Source: Gammaproteobacteria bacterium (GTDB taxonomy: Bacteria; Pseudomonadota; Gammaproteobacteria; SZUA-152). Taken from it: a DNA stretch of 42,864 nt. Below, piece after piece: positions 1-9,877 of this stretch. Made by a program: the position numbers and the translations under genes. Location of the stretch: the NCBI GenBank assembly GCA_022627515.1, contig JAKEGK010000066.1, forward strand, positions 1-42,864, written 5' to 3'. Numbering within the stretch: position 1 is the stretch's first letter; each line of letters begins with the position of its first letter. The notes beneath the pieces are model-generated. The model did not search any database. It worked only from the letters and a program-made list of their open reading frames with translations, and was not told the DNA's origin.

Positions 1-243
1 AGCAGCATGGGCGGCTGGCGCTTCCATGGCTTGCCTTGGGAACAATGCTAACTAGTAGTCTTAATCCAGGTAGTGTTATTCACGGTTGTAATCGTTGGTA
101 AGTCTCTGACTTATTAAATATTCCCCAAATCTCCGCCACTTGTGGCATACCGGCTTAAAAAAACGCCAGTTTCCTGTTTACGTGATAGAATAGCCGGCTT
201 TTCGATGGCTCTGCAAAATCAACAGGCTGGTTGAGGACCTGAA

Positions 244-3200
244 ATGTACAGTTTAGAAAACCTGCTCAAGCAACGTATTTTAATTCTGGACGGCGCCATG
301 GGCACCATGATCCAGGGCTATCGCCTGGATGAGCAGGGCTATCGCGGCCAGCGCTTCAAGGATCATCCATCGGATCTGAAAGGCAATAATGATTTGTTGT
401 CGCTGGCCCAGCCGCAGATTATCAAGGAAATTCACACGGCGTATCTTAATGTGGGCGCGGATATCATCGAAACCAACACATTTAATTCCACGTCGATTTC
501 CCAGGCGGATTATGCGCTGGAACATATCGTTCATGAGCTGAATTATCAGGCTACGCGCATCGCCAGGGAAGCCGCCGATGAAGCGGCGCGGCGAACGGGC
601 CGCCAGCGTTTTGTTGCCGGGGTGCTGGGTCCGACCAACCGCACCGCCAGTATTTCTCCCGACGTGAACAATCCGGGATTTCGCAACATTGACTTCGATA
701 CGCTGGTGACTTCCTACGGCGAGGCCATTCATGGATTGGTGGAAGGTGGCGCTGACTTGTTGTTAGTGGAAACCATCTTCGACACGCTTAACGCCAAAGC
801 GGCAATCTTTGCGATTGAATCCTATTTCGAGCGGCATAATATGCGTTTGCCCGTGATGATCTCGGGCACCATTACCGACGTCAGCGGCCGCACGCTCTCC
901 GGCCAGGTTGTAGAAGCATTCTGGAATTCCCTGCGTCACGCCAGGCCCATCAGTTTCGGCTTGAACTGCGCGCTGGGACCCAAAGAATTGCGGCAGTATA
1001 TCGAAGAGTTATCGGCGCTTGCCGACACGTTTGTCAGCGCCCATCCCAATGCCGGCTTACCCAACGCGTTTGGTGAATACGATGAATCCCCGGAATCCAT
1101 GGCGGCGCAGATTCATGAATGGGCGCAAAGTGGTTTTCTGAATATCGTCGGCGGTTGTTGCGGCACCACACCCGCGCATATCGAAGCCATAGCCCACGCG
1201 GTGGCGGAGGTGGCGCCGCGCCATGTGCCCGTGCTGGAACCGAAATGCCGTTTGAGCGGCCTTGAGCCGTTGAATATCGGGAAGGACTCCCTGTTTGTGA
1301 ATGTAGGTGAACGCACCAATGTGACGGGTTCGGCGCGGTTTAAAAAATTAATCCTGGAAGAGAATTACGACGCGGCGCTCAGCGTGGCGCGCGAACAGGT
1401 GGAAAACGGCGCGCAAATCATCGACATCAACATGGATGAAGCCATGCTGGACGGCGAAAAAGCCATGGTGACATTCCTGAATATGATAGCTTCAGATCCG
1501 GATATTTCCCGCGTGCCGATTATGCTGGATTCGTCCAAGTGGTCGATCATCGAAGCGGGGCTCAAATGCATCCAGGGCAAGGGTATCGTTAATTCCATCA
1601 GCCTCAAGGAAGGCGAAGAACACTTTGTCGATCACGCGCGGCTGATCAGAAAATATGGAGCGGCGGTGATTGTCATGGCGTTTGACGAGCAGGGACAGGC
1701 GGACACCATCGAACGCAAGGTTGGAATCTGCCAGCGTTCCTACCAGATCCTGACCCAGGAAATCGGCTTCGCGCCGGAAGATATTATCTTCGATCCCAAC
1801 ATATTCGCGGTTGCCACGGGCATCGAGGAACACAACAACTACGCGGTGGATTTCATCGAGGCGACGCGCATCATCAAGCAAACCCTGCCGCACGCCAAGG
1901 TATCGGGCGGAGTATCCAACGTGTCGTTTTCATTCCGCGGCAACGACCCGGTGCGCGAAGCCATCCACGCCGTGTTCTTATACCACGCCATCAAGGCCGG
2001 CATGGACATGGGCATCGTCAATGCCGGACAGCTGGCGGTGTATGAGGAAATTCCCGCGGAATTGCGCGAGCGTGTGGAAGACGTGGTTCTCAACCGCCGC
2101 GATGACGCCACCGACCGCCTGCTGACCGTCGCCGAACAGTACAAGAGCGGCGGCGGCGTGCAGGCAAGGGAAAAAGACCTGGCCTGGCGTGATGAGCCAG
2201 TGGCCCAGCGGTTGGCCCATGCGCTGGTCAAAGGCATCGACCAGTATGTGGTTGAAGACACCGAAGAAGCGCGACTGCAATTTGCGCGTCCCATCCAGGT
2301 GATCGAAGGGCCGCTTATGGATGGCATGAACATCGTGGGCGACCTGTTTGGTGAAGGCAAAATGTTTTTGCCGCAAGTGGTGAAAAGCGCCCGCGTCATG
2401 AAAAAAGCGGTCGCGCATTTGATACCTTTTATCGAAGCGGAAAAATCCGGCGGCGCGAGAAGCAACGGCAAAATCCTCATGGCCACGGTCAAGGGCGATG
2501 TGCATGATATAGGAAAAAATATCGTGGGTGTGGTGCTGCAATGCAATAACTTTGAGGTAATCGATCTGGGAGTGATGGTGCCGGCGAACAAAATTCTGGA
2601 AACTGCGCAAAAGGAAAACGCGGATATTATCGGCCTGTCAGGATTGATTACACCGTCGCTGGAAGAAATGGCCCACGTCGCCAAGGAAATGCAGCGCCAG
2701 GGATTTACTATTCCGTTGCTGATTGGCGGCGCCACCACGTCGCGCGCGCATACGGCGGTAAAGATTGAACCCAATTACGCGCATCCCGTGGTATGGGTAA
2801 AGGACGCCTCGCGGGCGGTGGGCGTGGCGCAAAACCTGGTAAGCGAAGAGCTGAAAGACGGCTTTGTAAAATCCGTTAAACAGGAATATATCGCGCTGCG
2901 GGAACAGCACGCCAGCCGCCGCACCAAGACCAGCTGGCTGAGTTACAAAAAGGCCTGCGAAAACAAGTTTGCGTTTGACTGGGAGCATTATGTGCCGCCC
3001 ATCCCCAACAAGTATGGCGTGCACGTCTTTGAAGACTATCCGTTGCAGGGTATTCGTCACTATATTGACTGGACGCCTTTTTTTCATACCTGGGAAATCA
3101 AGGGCAGCTATCCCAAGGTGCTTAACGATCCGGTAAAAGGCAAGGAAGCGCAAAAGCTTTTTAACGACGCGCAGGCCATGCTGGAAACCGTTATTAAAGA

Positions 3201-3909
3201 AAAGTGGCTGATGGCGCGGGCGGTGATCGGCCTGTTCCCGGCCAACAGCACCGGTGATGATATTGAAGTCTATACTGACGAAAGCCGTAAGGAAGTCAGA
3301 ATGACGTTGCATCATTTGCGGCAACAACAGGAAAAGGCGGATAATAAGCCTAACTATTGCCTGGCGGATTTTGTGGCGCCCAAATCCAGCGGCCTGAATG
3401 ACACGATCGGCGCGTTCGCCGTGACCGCGGGAATTGGCGTTGAAGAACATGTGAAACGCTTTCAAGCGCAGCATGACGACTATAATGCCATCATGATCAA
3501 GGCGCTGGCCGACAGGCTGGCGGAAGCCTTTGCCGAGTTGATGCATGAGAAAGTGCGCAAGGAATACTGGGCTTACGCGGCCAACGAAGCCATGGATAAT
3601 GAGGCGCTGATCCGGGAAGAATACCGCGGCATCCGCCCGGCGCCGGGATATCCCGCCTGCCCGGATCATACGGAAAAAGCCCTGCTGTGGGACTTGCTCG
3701 ATGTGGAAAACAAAACCGGTATTATCCTGACTGACAGTTATGCCATGCATCCCGCGGCATCCGTCTCCGGTTTTTATTTCGCGCATCCGGAAGCGCGTTA
3801 TTTTGCCGTCGGCAAGATCAACAAGGACCAGGTGGAAGCCTATGCGCAACGCAAGGGCATGAGTGTGGAAGAAGCGGAACGCTGGCTGGCGCCGAACTTA
3901 GGTTACTAA
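244..3909 (+). CDS. metH: Cobalamin-dependent methionine synthase
   Basis: Transfers a methyl group from methyltetrahydrofolate through cobalamin to homocysteine, the last step of methionine synthesis, in the cytoplasm. At 1221 residues it is full length (E. coli MetH has 1227) and matches it closely along its whole length. The modules run in order: homocysteine domain with the zinc ligands Cys242, Cys305 and Cys306; pterin-binding domain (about 350-640); cobalamin domain with the lower-ligand histidine His754 in GDVHDIGKN; and the C-terminal S-adenosylmethionine reactivation domain with [15 protein letters not shown] Shine-Dalgarno lies 8 bases before the ATG. The 243 bases upstream show no recognisable B12, SAM or SAH riboswitch. 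The long open frames opposite it are coding shadows. Function is near certain. Confidence 0.99.
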   Translation: MYSLENLLKQRILILDGAMGTMIQGYRLDEQGYRGQRFKDHPSDLKGNNDLLSLAQPQIIKEIHTAYLNVGADIIETNTFNSTSISQADYALEHIVHELNYQATRIAREAADEAARRTGRQRFVAGVLGPTNRTASISPDVNNPGFRNIDFDTLVTSYGEAIHGLVEGGADLLLVETIFDTLNAKAAIFAIESYFERHNMRLPVMISGTITDVSGRTLSGQVVEAFWNSLRHARPISFGLNCALGPKELRQYIEELSALADTFVSAHPNAGLPNAFGEYDESPESMAAQIHEWAQSGFLNIVGGCCGTTPAHIEAIAHAVAEVAPRHVPVLEPKCRLSGLEPLNIGKDSLFVNVGERTNVTGSARFKKLILEENYDAALSVAREQVENGAQIIDINMDEAMLDGEKAMVTFLNMIASDPDISRVPIMLDSSKWSIIEAGLKCIQGKGIVNSISLKEGEEHFVDHARLIRKYGAAVIVMAFDEQGQADTIERKVGICQRSYQILTQEIGFAPEDIIFDPNIFAVATGIEEHNNYAVDFIEATRIIKQTLPHAKVSGGVSNVSFSFRGNDPVREAIHAVFLYHAIKAGMDMGIVNAGQLAVYEEIPAELRERVEDVVLNRRDDATDRLLTVAEQYKSGGGVQAREKDLAWRDEPVAQRLAHALVKGIDQYVVEDTEEARLQFARPIQVIEGPLMDGMNIVGDLFGEGKMFLPQVVKSARVMKKAVAHLIPFIEAEKSGGARSNGKILMATVKGDVHDIGKNIVGVVLQCNNFEVIDLGVMVPANKILETAQKENADIIGLSGLITPSLEEMAHVAKEMQRQGFTIPLLIGGATTSRAHTAVKIEPNYAHPVVWVKDASRAVGVAQNLVSEELKDGFVKSVKQEYIALREQHASRRTKTSWLSYKKACENKFAFDWEHYVPPIPNKYGVHVFEDYPLQGIRHYIDWTPFFHTWEIKGSYPKVLNDPVKGKEAQKLFNDAQAMLETVIKEKWLMARAVIGLFPANSTGDDIEVYTDESRKEVRMTLHHLRQQQEKADNKPNYCLADFVAPKSSGLNDTIGAFAVTAGIGVEEHVKRFQAQHDDYNAIMIKALADRLAEAFAELMHEKVRKEYWAYAANEAMDNEALIREEYRGIRPAPGYPACPDHTEKALLWDLLDVENKTGIILTDSYAMHPAASVSGFYFAHPEARYFAVGKINKDQVEAYAQRKGMSVEEAERWLAPNLGY

Positions 3910-4047
3910 AACCTGCTTCAAAATTGAAAAGTCAGCGGCTTCGGGGCCGTTAACCTGGTTGGCGCGGTTTCTTTTGCTGAATAGTAATTTTGAGATAGGT
4001 TCCAATTTGGATCGCTTGTTTTTATTTGGAGTATTGATTGGTAAGCA

Positions 4048-5106
4048 ATGATGCATAGCACAACAGAAGATTTACGGATTAAATCCATCAAAGAGGTGAT
4101 CACCCCCGAAGCGCTGCATGATGAATTTCCGATTACAGATAGCGCCGCGCAAACAGTGTCTGCAACGCGCGCGGAAATCCACCGGATATTGCACGGCGAG
4201 GATGAGCGGCTGCTGGTGGTAGTGGGCCCGTGTTCCATTCATGATCCTATTGCCGCGCTGGATTACGCGCGCCATATCAAACAGGCCAGGGCGCAGTGGG
4301 AAAAGGATCTTCTGATTGTGATGCGGGTTTATTTTGAAAAACCGCGCACCACAGTGGGCTGGAAAGGTTTGATCAATGATCCCAACCTGGACGACAGCTA
4401 TGAAATCAACAAAGGCCTGCGCCTCGCGCGCCAGTTGTTAATCGACATCAACAATCTGGGCGTGCCGGCGGGTACGGAGTTTCTCGATTTGATTACCCCG
4501 CAATACGTCGCCGATCTGGTCAGCTGGGGCGCCATCGGGGCGCGCACCACCGAAAGCCAGGTGCATCGTGAACTGGCCTCCGGCCTGTCCTGTCCCGTGG
4601 GATTTAAAAATGGCACTGACGGCACGCTGAACATTGCCATCGACGCGGTCCGCGCCGCGATGCGCCCCCATTGTTTTCTGTCCATGACCAAGGCCGGGCA
4701 TTCCGCCATTTTTAACACCGCCGGGAACGAAGACTGTCATATTATTTTACGCGGCGGCAAGGAACCCAATTATGACGCGGCCAGCGTGAAAGAGGCGACC
4801 AGCGCGCTGCTGAAAGCGGAAGTCAATCCCCGCCTGATGATAGATTGCAGTCATGCCAATAGCCAGAAAGTCTATCAGCGCCAGATCGGCGTTGCTGAGG
4901 ATGTGGCGCAGCAAATTGCGGCCGGCAACGCGTATATCATGGGCGCCATGATTGAAAGCCACTTAAAGGAAGGCCGTCAGGACGTTGCGGCCGGTCAGGC
5001 GTTGATTTATGGCCAGAGCATTACCGATGCATGTATCAGCTGGGATCAGACCACGCCGTTATTGGCCATGCTGGCGGATGCGGTTCAACAACGGCGCCAC
5101 AAGTAG
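4048..5106 (+). CDS. aroG: 3-deoxy-7-phosphoheptulonate synthase, class I alpha
   Basis: Condenses phosphoenolpyruvate and erythrose 4-phosphate to DAHP, the entry reaction of the shikimate pathway. The 352-residue protein aligns end to end with E. coli AroG (350). The metal and active-site residues are visible: Cys62 in GPCSIHDP, His269 in DCSHAN, Glu303 in MIESHL and Asp327 in ITDACI, each shifted by one from E. coli. The N-terminal DLRIK/IKE segment is most like the Phe-sensitive AroG, so Phe inhibition is a reasonable inference, but the sequence alone does not settle which amino acid inhibits it. The start has only a weak Shine-Dalgarno, and a second ATG follows directly. It stands alone, 138 bases after metH, with no clear terminator between. 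Confidence 0.96.
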   Translation: MMHSTTEDLRIKSIKEVITPEALHDEFPITDSAAQTVSATRAEIHRILHGEDERLLVVVGPCSIHDPIAALDYARHIKQARAQWEKDLLIVMRVYFEKPRTTVGWKGLINDPNLDDSYEINKGLRLARQLLIDINNLGVPAGTEFLDLITPQYVADLVSWGAIGARTTESQVHRELASGLSCPVGFKNGTDGTLNIAIDAVRAAMRPHCFLSMTKAGHSAIFNTAGNEDCHIILRGGKEPNYDAASVKEATSALLKAEVNPRLMIDCSHANSQKVYQRQIGVAEDVAQQIAAGNAYIMGAMIESHLKEGRQDVAAGQALIYGQSITDACISWDQTTPLLAMLADAVQQRRHK

Positions 5107-5191
5107 CGGTTTATCGTTTGAACGTGATGGAACCGGTTAGACGCAGGGATTTCCGGCAATCCGCGGATCTTCAATACAGGACAGTTTAGAG

Positions 5192-5380
5192 ATGGAATAC
5201 GGAATCTGGACAAAGATTGGGTTGGCGGCGCTCGCCCTGGTATTGCTGGTATTTGTCGCGCCGGGATTGAAAAACGCGTTACAACAAAGTCAACAGGCGG
5301 AAAAGGACTGGAAAGGGATCTTGATCCCCATTGCGTTTGTTGTGCTGTTCGTGATTTTTTTGATCATTTCGGTTCGTTAA
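5192..5380 (+). CDS. Small two-helix membrane protein, unknown function
   Basis: A 62-residue protein that I do not recognise. Two hydrophobic segments (about residues 7-25 and 42-60) flank a short polar stretch rich in Gln, Lys and Asp, so it should be a hairpin in the inner membrane. Purine-rich AGGACAG and AGAG stretches precede the ATG. It lies 85 bases after aroG in the same direction and ends 11 bases before the convergent gene that follows. The hydrophobic pattern and clean frame favour a real gene, but nothing indicates its role. It could be a stress-type or complex-assembly peptide. Confidence 0.6.
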   Translation: MEYGIWTKIGLAALALVLLVFVAPGLKNALQQSQQAEKDWKGILIPIAFVVLFVIFLIISVR

Positions 5381-5391
5381 CTTAAAAAACG

Positions 5392-5934
5392 CTAACTGCA
5401 TTTTTGTTTCAGGTTTTTAACCCGTTCCATCAGGGTGCCCGCATCCCACGGGCGATAGAGCTTGTTGGAATCAAACTTCTCGATTTGTTCCTCGGTATAT
5501 CCCAGCAGCAAACCTAGCCGCTTGAACACACGCTTGTTATTTATCGGAATCAGATTGTCGCGGCGCTTCTGCGCAAACGCAACGGGTGGTTCGTGGATCA
5601 GCACGTCATCGTCGTTATCGAACGCATCCGTCAACGGGTACTCGTCTACGGTGTTTTGCGCCTTTAATGCGCCGTTTAGTATCGGGGACGCTGATCTGAC
5701 GGCAGACATGTTGGTCTTGAAGCGGGTGAATTCGTATTGGGTGATTATTGCTTTTGCCCTGTTTACATCGGCATAGGAACGCAGCCACACTTCATGCCAG
5801 ATAACGGTGTAAGAACTGAATTGATGCTCTGATTTTTTGCTTTCGATGACCGAAGTCTGGATGTTGTGACCCAGCAGGAGTGATTGTATCGCCTTGGCCT
5901 GATCACGATCCGGCGATCGATAAATCGGCGTCAT
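5392..5934 (-). CDS. DUF2007-like putative signal-transducing protein
   Basis: A 180-residue soluble protein. The N-terminal 65 residues (MTPIYRSPDRDQA, then an alternating strand-helix pattern ending in AKAIITQYEF) resemble the small ferredoxin-like DUF2007 domain, whose function is unknown. The middle is acidic and low in complexity, and the C-terminal 45 residues are basic and then mixed, with GLLLGYTEEQIEKFD. I chose the ATG at 5934 because AGGGG sits just before it. A longer frame reaching 6015 has no ribosome site and adds a Cys-rich tail of no known kind. No domain predicts a substrate. It is divergent from the DNA glycosylase gene. Confidence 0.7.
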   Translation of the reverse strand: MTPIYRSPDRDQAKAIQSLLLGHNIQTSVIESKKSEHQFSSYTVIWHEVWLRSYADVNRAKAIITQYEFTRFKTNMSAVRSASPILNGALKAQNTVDEYPLTDAFDNDDDVLIHEPPVAFAQKRRDNLIPINNKRVFKRLGLLLGYTEEQIEKFDSNKLYRPWDAGTLMERVKNLKQKCS

Positions 5935-6420
5935 TGTTATCCCCTCATGATTACCAGTTTTACAACTTCGCACTTTACTTTCACAGTGGCGGATGTAATC
6001 AGTACTGCAACTCATGCACTAAGAATTTCTGTACGCCCTGACACAGTATTGGGAGATAATCGTAGTACATCGCAATGGTACTGCATTGTAATGCTACTAC
6101 TTCGTACTACACAGAGAGTGTAGTGTGTGTTTTTGACGCGTCAAGCAGTGTGCTGCAAATTACCGGAAAAAATCCCCTGTTACGGCAAAAAAACTTAGCG
6201 TATTTAAGAACACGAGGTGATTGTAATCAAGATCGTCTTGCACCACAATCCGTATCAAGCATCGAAATTTACTAAATTAATACTTGCAACAGCGAAGTCA
6301 AATAAGGGAAATACCTATTGAGAAGTTTTACCGCACATAAACAAATACAATTCGTGCAGCAACACAAACAAAGTGGAAGTTCAATGCGGTTCAGTATGGA
6401 TAGCGCAATTCAGCAAAGTT
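5935..6420. other. Intergenic region with clustered inverted repeats
   Basis: About 490 bases between two divergent genes. It holds no convincing gene. Short inverted repeats are packed into 6062-6122 (listed separately). The rest is AT-rich with A and T runs, as expected of a double promoter region. Short open frames here have no ribosome site or recognisable product. Confidence 0.5.
6062..6122. promoter_or_regulatory. Nested inverted repeats in divergent promoter region
   Basis: GTAGTAC (6062-6068) is mirrored by GTACTAC (6104-6110). Inside this pair, CAATG (6073-6077) is mirrored by CATTG (6084-6088). Just downstream, TACAC (6108-6112) and GTGTA (6118-6122) form a third pair around AGAGA. 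TACTAC also occurs twice with a 10-base step (6095 and 6105). The pattern suits regulator binding or a structured leader. I do not recognise the regulator. Confidence 0.4.
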
Positions 6421-7053
6421 ATGGACAGTCAGGAAAGAATTAAAACATATCTGGTTGAAAGCGACAGCCGGCTAAAGCCGGTTATCGATGCTTGTCAATT
6501 TCCCCGCTCGAAAAAGAATACGGACATATATCTGGCGCTTCTGTCTTCCATCGTTTCACAACAGCTCTCATTGAAAGCCGCAGATACAATCTATAACCGT
6601 TTACTGGATATGTTTGACGACCGGTATCCCGCTCCGGAACGTATTATAAGGACACGGCTGCAACGGCTGCAAAAAGCGGGATTGTCCCGTCAGAAGGCGA
6701 ATTACGTAAAGAATGTCGCAGGATTTGCGCTGCAGGGTGACGGCCTCAACTATCATCAACTCAAAAAACGGTCGGATGAAGAGCTGATTGAACACCTGAC
6801 ACAAATAAAAGGCGTTGGCCGCTGGACGGTGGAAATGCTGCTCATGTTCGCGTTTGACCGCAAGGATGTATTTTCTTCTGACGACCTGGGCATTCAGCAG
6901 GCGATGAAACGGCTTTATCAGATGGAAGGCGGTGGCCGCGAGCTGAAGCTGCAAATGCATGCGGTAGCGGAAAACTGGCGGCCGTACCGCAGCATCGTCT
7001 GCAAATACCTGTGGCAGTGGAAATCGGCCGTCAAAACAGGCCGGATGTTTTAG
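6421..7053 (+). CDS. DNA-3-methyladenine glycosylase II family protein (AlkA-like)
   Basis: A base-excision repair glycosylase of the helix-hairpin-helix GPD superfamily, expected to remove alkylated purines from DNA. From this start it has 210 residues, the usual length of the short AlkA-like proteins that lack E. coli AlkA's N-terminal domain. The hairpin motif is [13 protein letters not shown], and the catalytic aspartate should be Asp155 in SSDDLGIQ, matching the PDD of AlkA. SIVSQQLS near residue 45 is the conserved first helix. A GTG 48 bases upstream would add 16 residues, but the family normally begins near MDSQERIK, so I chose the ATG at 6421. Its last four bases overlap the end of the convergent chemotaxis gene. 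Confidence 0.88.
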   Translation: MDSQERIKTYLVESDSRLKPVIDACQFPRSKKNTDIYLALLSSIVSQQLSLKAADTIYNRLLDMFDDRYPAPERIIRTRLQRLQKAGLSRQKANYVKNVAGFALQGDGLNYHQLKKRSDEELIEHLTQIKGVGRWTVEMLLMFAFDRKDVFSSDDLGIQQAMKRLYQMEGGGRELKLQMHAVAENWRPYRSIVCKYLWQWKSAVKTGRMF

Positions 7054-8666
7054 ATTTTAAACTGGTTGACCGCCGATTGGAGAGTTGCGGCAAGACCGGT
7101 CAATTGCCTGCTGCTGACCGCGGTTTGTCGAGCATCATGGGCGGTATCCATGGCAATTTCGCTGATCGCCACAATGTTCCTGCTGATTTCATCGGCGACC
7201 ACGCTTTGTTGTTCCGCGGCGCCGGCAATCTGAACATTCATATCCGTTATGGTGTTCACCGACGCCGTAATCAGGGAAAGAGATCTGCCTGCAATACCGG
7301 CTTTGGCAACGCTTTCCTGAGCCTTGCTGCACCCTTCCTGCATAACCTGCACCGCTTCCCGGGTGCCACGCTGCAGTTTTTCAATGATGCTCTGGATTTC
7401 CGCTGTCGATGACTGGGTGCGGTTGGCGAGATTCCGGACTTCATCAGCGACCACCGCAAAACCGCGGCCTTGTTCGCCAGCCCTGGCCGCCTCTATCGCG
7501 GCATTGAGCGCCAGCAGGTTGGTTTGTTCCGCGATGCCTTTGATAACACCCAGTACCGCCCCGATTTCTTCACTGTCTTTTTCCAGGTTTGAAATCACTT
7601 TGGCGGCTTGTTCGACTTCGCTGGCTAAAACACCGATTGATTCGGTGGTTTCCCGCACTGCCTGGTAGCCGCTATTACATTCGTTATCCGCATCTTTTAC
7701 CGCTTTTGCAGCGGCTTCCGCGTTACGGGAAACTTCCTGCACCGTCGCCGCCATTTCATGCATGGCCGTTGCCGCCTGTTCCGTTTTGTCCTGCTGATCC
7801 CGCATGCTGTGGTTGGTTTTTTCCGTAATCGTGGCGGATTGACTGGAAGCGGCGGCAAGCTGGTCAACAGACTGCTTGACCTGGATAATCATGGATTGGA
7901 GTTTTTCCATGAACATATTGATCCAGTGCGACAGCTCTCCCAGTTCATTCTGCGTTGAGGAATCCAGCCGCTTTGTCAAATCCCCTTCACCCCGCGCGAT
8001 ATCCTTTGCGAGTTCAATGACATGTTTTAATGGCTTTAAGACTCCGCGGTAGGTAAGCGCCGCCGCTAACACCAGCATAGCCGTAAAAAGGACAGTGAAT
8101 GCAATCACCAATGACTGCACCAGTTGGGATTGCCGGTTTACTGTATCAAGCATGGCGGTGGATTCACTTTCAATGCGCGTGATGAATGAATCAACCGATC
8201 CGGCTATCTCCTGCGCTTTGGTGTCAAAATGTTTCATCATTCTATTGCCGCTTTCCGGCCCCTGTTCGATATAGGCCGTTGCCATTTTTTTGCCAGCCTC
8301 ATAATAGGACTCAAAAACGGGTATTAACGCGTCATAATGCTTTTCATTGGCGGTATGCAGTGATTTCAATTCGCGGATTATGCTGCGCACCCGGGACGCG
8401 TAGTTGTCAGCTTGCCTAAATCCGTCATCGAGTCCGTCTTGCGCCCGGGTTGCGCTGATGTCGGTCAGCCATTGCTGAACCTGTATCACCGAAAATTTAA
8501 GTTCGCCGGACTTTTGCAGAACCGGATTGATCCTGGTGGTCAATTCCCGGACGTGAAACTGCATCGACCGGGTGTTGGCAAGCATGGTCGCGGATTGAAT
8601 GGACAGGAATACGGCCAGTGAAATGACAACAGTAAATATTATTTGCTTGATGGAAAGGTGACGCAT
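7050..8666 (-). CDS. Methyl-accepting chemotaxis protein
   Basis: A membrane chemoreceptor that relays a periplasmic signal to CheA/CheW. The 538 residues show a first membrane helix (about 7-29), a periplasmic domain of about 155 residues that looks all-helical (four-helix-bundle type), a second membrane helix (about 187-209), a HAMP linker with LKPL and GDLTKRL, and a signalling domain whose hairpin tip carries [19 protein letters not shown] and [12 protein letters not shown]. No CheR-tethering pentapeptide is present at the C terminus. No other chemotaxis gene is near, so it is an orphan receptor. The ligand cannot be told from sequence. No strong ribosome site precedes the ATG. Confidence 0.95.
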   Translation of the reverse strand: MRHLSIKQIIFTVVISLAVFLSIQSATMLANTRSMQFHVRELTTRINPVLQKSGELKFSVIQVQQWLTDISATRAQDGLDDGFRQADNYASRVRSIIRELKSLHTANEKHYDALIPVFESYYEAGKKMATAYIEQGPESGNRMMKHFDTKAQEIAGSVDSFITRIESESTAMLDTVNRQSQLVQSLVIAFTVLFTAMLVLAAALTYRGVLKPLKHVIELAKDIARGEGDLTKRLDSSTQNELGELSHWINMFMEKLQSMIIQVKQSVDQLAAASSQSATITEKTNHSMRDQQDKTEQAATAMHEMAATVQEVSRNAEAAAKAVKDADNECNSGYQAVRETTESIGVLASEVEQAAKVISNLEKDSEEIGAVLGVIKGIAEQTNLLALNAAIEAARAGEQGRGFAVVADEVRNLANRTQSSTAEIQSIIEKLQRGTREAVQVMQEGCSKAQESVAKAGIAGRSLSLITASVNTITDMNVQIAGAAEQQSVVADEISRNIVAISEIAMDTAHDARQTAVSSRQLTGLAATLQSAVNQFKI

Positions 8667-8912
8667 GGTAATTTATTCCGCAGCTCCGGGTGGATTCAGT
8701 TACTGGATTTCCACAAGGATCTATCGGATAAACCGCTGTCCGGCTTCAATGGTTTTAATTAAATATCGCTTAAGAAAGAGGGAGGTTGTTCTATACGCTT
8801 GTCATGCCGGATGGCCAGGTGTAGTTTCCACTCTGTCCCCGGGACGCGGCATAACGAAATAAACGAATGTCATAGGCGGGAATAACTAGTTTCGCCTTGC
8901 GCCGGCTGGTAA

Positions 8913-8942
8913 CGCTTCGGGGCCGATGCCGGCCCCGAAACG
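8913..8942. terminator. GC-rich hairpin after the small heat shock gene
   Basis: TTCGGGGCCG (8916-8925) and CGGCCCCGAA (8930-8939) pair perfectly around ATGC, and two further pairs are possible outside one mismatch. It lies 24 bases past the stop of the leftward heat shock gene, where a terminator would be expected, but no good run of U follows on either strand. Termination is inferred from position and stem strength. Confidence 0.5.
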
Positions 8943-8965
8943 ATCTCATGTTTTACGGCTTTGTA

Positions 8966-9430
8966 TCAGGCGCTGGCTTTTTCGCCTTCGATCAGTGTGT
9001 TTTTTTCGGCCTGAATTGCGATAGTCCGCGGTTTCATGGCTTCCGGGATTTCGCGCATCAGGTCGATATGCAGCAGCCCATTATGCAGTTTTGCATGGGT
9101 CACTTTGACGTGATCGGCCAGTTGAAAGCGCCGCTCGAAGTTACGTTCCGCAATGCCGTGGTAAAGATAATTTTTTGCGGCATCCTTGTTTTTAAAGCCA
9201 CTGACTGTTAGCGTGTTTTCCCTGGTTTCGACATTTAATTCGGATTGGTCAAAGCCGGCTACCGCCATGGAAATCCGGTAGGCGTCGTCGCCGACACGCT
9301 CGATGTTGTAAGGAGGGTAGCTATTACCACCCTGATCAATGCGGCGGGCTGAATCCAATAGTGAAACCAGGTGGTCGAAACCAATGGATGAACGATATAA
9401 AGGTGAAAAGTCAAAACTAACCATAGTCAT
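8966..9430 (-). CDS. Small heat shock protein, Hsp20/IbpA type
   Basis: An ATP-independent chaperone that binds unfolding proteins and passes them to DnaK/ClpB. The 154-residue protein has a short N-terminal arm, an alpha-crystallin domain (about 38-130) beginning near YPPYNIER and containing the YLYHGIAER loop typical of IbpA/IbpB, and the closing motif NGLLHIDLMREIPE. A C-terminal tail follows. AGGAG lies 4 bases before the ATG, and a second in-frame ATG is two codons later. The upstream sequence carries a heat shock promoter and a thermometer hairpin that hides the ribosome site, so heat should act at both transcription and translation. The symbol ibpA would be reasonable, but A and B forms cannot be separated here. 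Confidence 0.95.
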   Translation of the reverse strand: MTMVSFDFSPLYRSSIGFDHLVSLLDSARRIDQGGNSYPPYNIERVGDDAYRISMAVAGFDQSELNVETRENTLTVSGFKNKDAAKNYLYHGIAERNFERRFQLADHVKVTHAKLHNGLLHIDLMREIPEAMKPRTIAIQAEKNTLIEGEKASA

Positions 9431-9450
9431 ATTCTCCTGTTAAGCAATAT
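9429..9450 (-). ncRNA. ROSE-like RNA thermometer hairpin over the ribosome site
   Basis: In the leader RNA, AUAUU-G-CUU pairs with GAG-AAUAU around a five-base AACAG loop, with the single G bulged. The 3' arm includes the GAG of the AGGAG ribosome site and the first two bases of the start codon. A UUGCU strand with a bulged G opposite the Shine-Dalgarno is the hallmark of ROSE elements, which melt on heating and control ibpA-type genes in Proteobacteria. The remaining leader of about 80 bases could form the usual extra hairpins. Confidence 0.75.
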
Positions 9451-9535
9451 GAAGTTGCGGCTCATTATGCAATCAAGCCATGCATGAAAGTTACTTACTT
9501 GGCGTAATCCTCTCGCTGAGCAATTACTGAAATAT

Positions 9536-9563
9536 ACATAGGGTTGGCTGGTGAATTTTCAAG
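9536..9563 (-). promoter_or_regulatory. Sigma-32-type heat shock promoter
   Basis: On the minus strand, CTTGAAA (9557-9563) is followed after 13 bases by CCCTATGT (9536-9543). The sigma-32 consensus is CTTGAAA, 11-16 bases, then CCCCATNT, so the -35 box is perfect and the -10 box has one mismatch. Transcription would start near 9530, giving a leader of about 100 bases for the small heat shock gene. Confidence 0.82.
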
Positions 9564-9655
9564 ACACTGTGCTAAATTGATAACAGATTGATTGTCATTG
9601 CTGTCTGACAAATATTGCTTATAAACAGAATAGAGTACGAGATTTGCAGGTTTTC

Positions 9656-9811
9656 ATGAACGCTGAAGCTGGTGAGGCAAGGATTTACAAAACCGTCGGC
9701 GGCATGGATGCCGCCGTCGAGCTTACAGGGACGTATTCACAGCGTGTTTTTAAATCCATGTCTCACCGGCTATTCAAGGTCAGAGATCTGTTGGCATTAG
9801 AGGGGCACTGA
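9656..9811 (+). repeat. REP-like intergenic repeat with palindrome
   Basis: The core is a near-perfect palindrome, CGGCGGCAT (9697-9705) against ATGCCGCCG (9708-9716), followed by GTCGAGCTTACAGGGACGT. From memory, the phrase 'ATGGATGCCG... ACAGGGACGTATTCACAGCG' is common to short repeats dispersed through gammaproteobacterial intergenic regions. Only one copy occurs in this window. A 51-residue open frame spans it, but such frames are a by-product of the repeat and have no ribosome site. Confidence 0.5.
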
Positions 9812-9877
9812 TCCGCACGGCATTTTGTGCGACAGTAGTAATTGATTTTATTATCTGAAGCGTCTTTCACTTTTAAA

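Noticed and set aside
1-243. Possible cobalamin, SAM or SAH riboswitch ahead of metH
   Set aside because: The conserved B12 box, S-box and SAH-aptamer cores are not present. Only ordinary short hairpins can be drawn.
1839-3849. Long minus-strand open frames (311 and 403 residues) opposite metH
   Set aside because: They mirror the codon bias of metH, match no family and have no ribosome sites. MetH is unambiguous in the other frame.
3910-4047. Terminator after metH (AGCGGC with GCCGTT around TTCGGG)
   Set aside because: The stem is short with a G-U pair, and no run of T follows closely.
9656-9811. 51-residue open frame in the repeat before the cyclotransferase-like gene
   Set aside because: It spans the palindromic repeat, has no ribosome site and its sequence is what such repeats give when translated.
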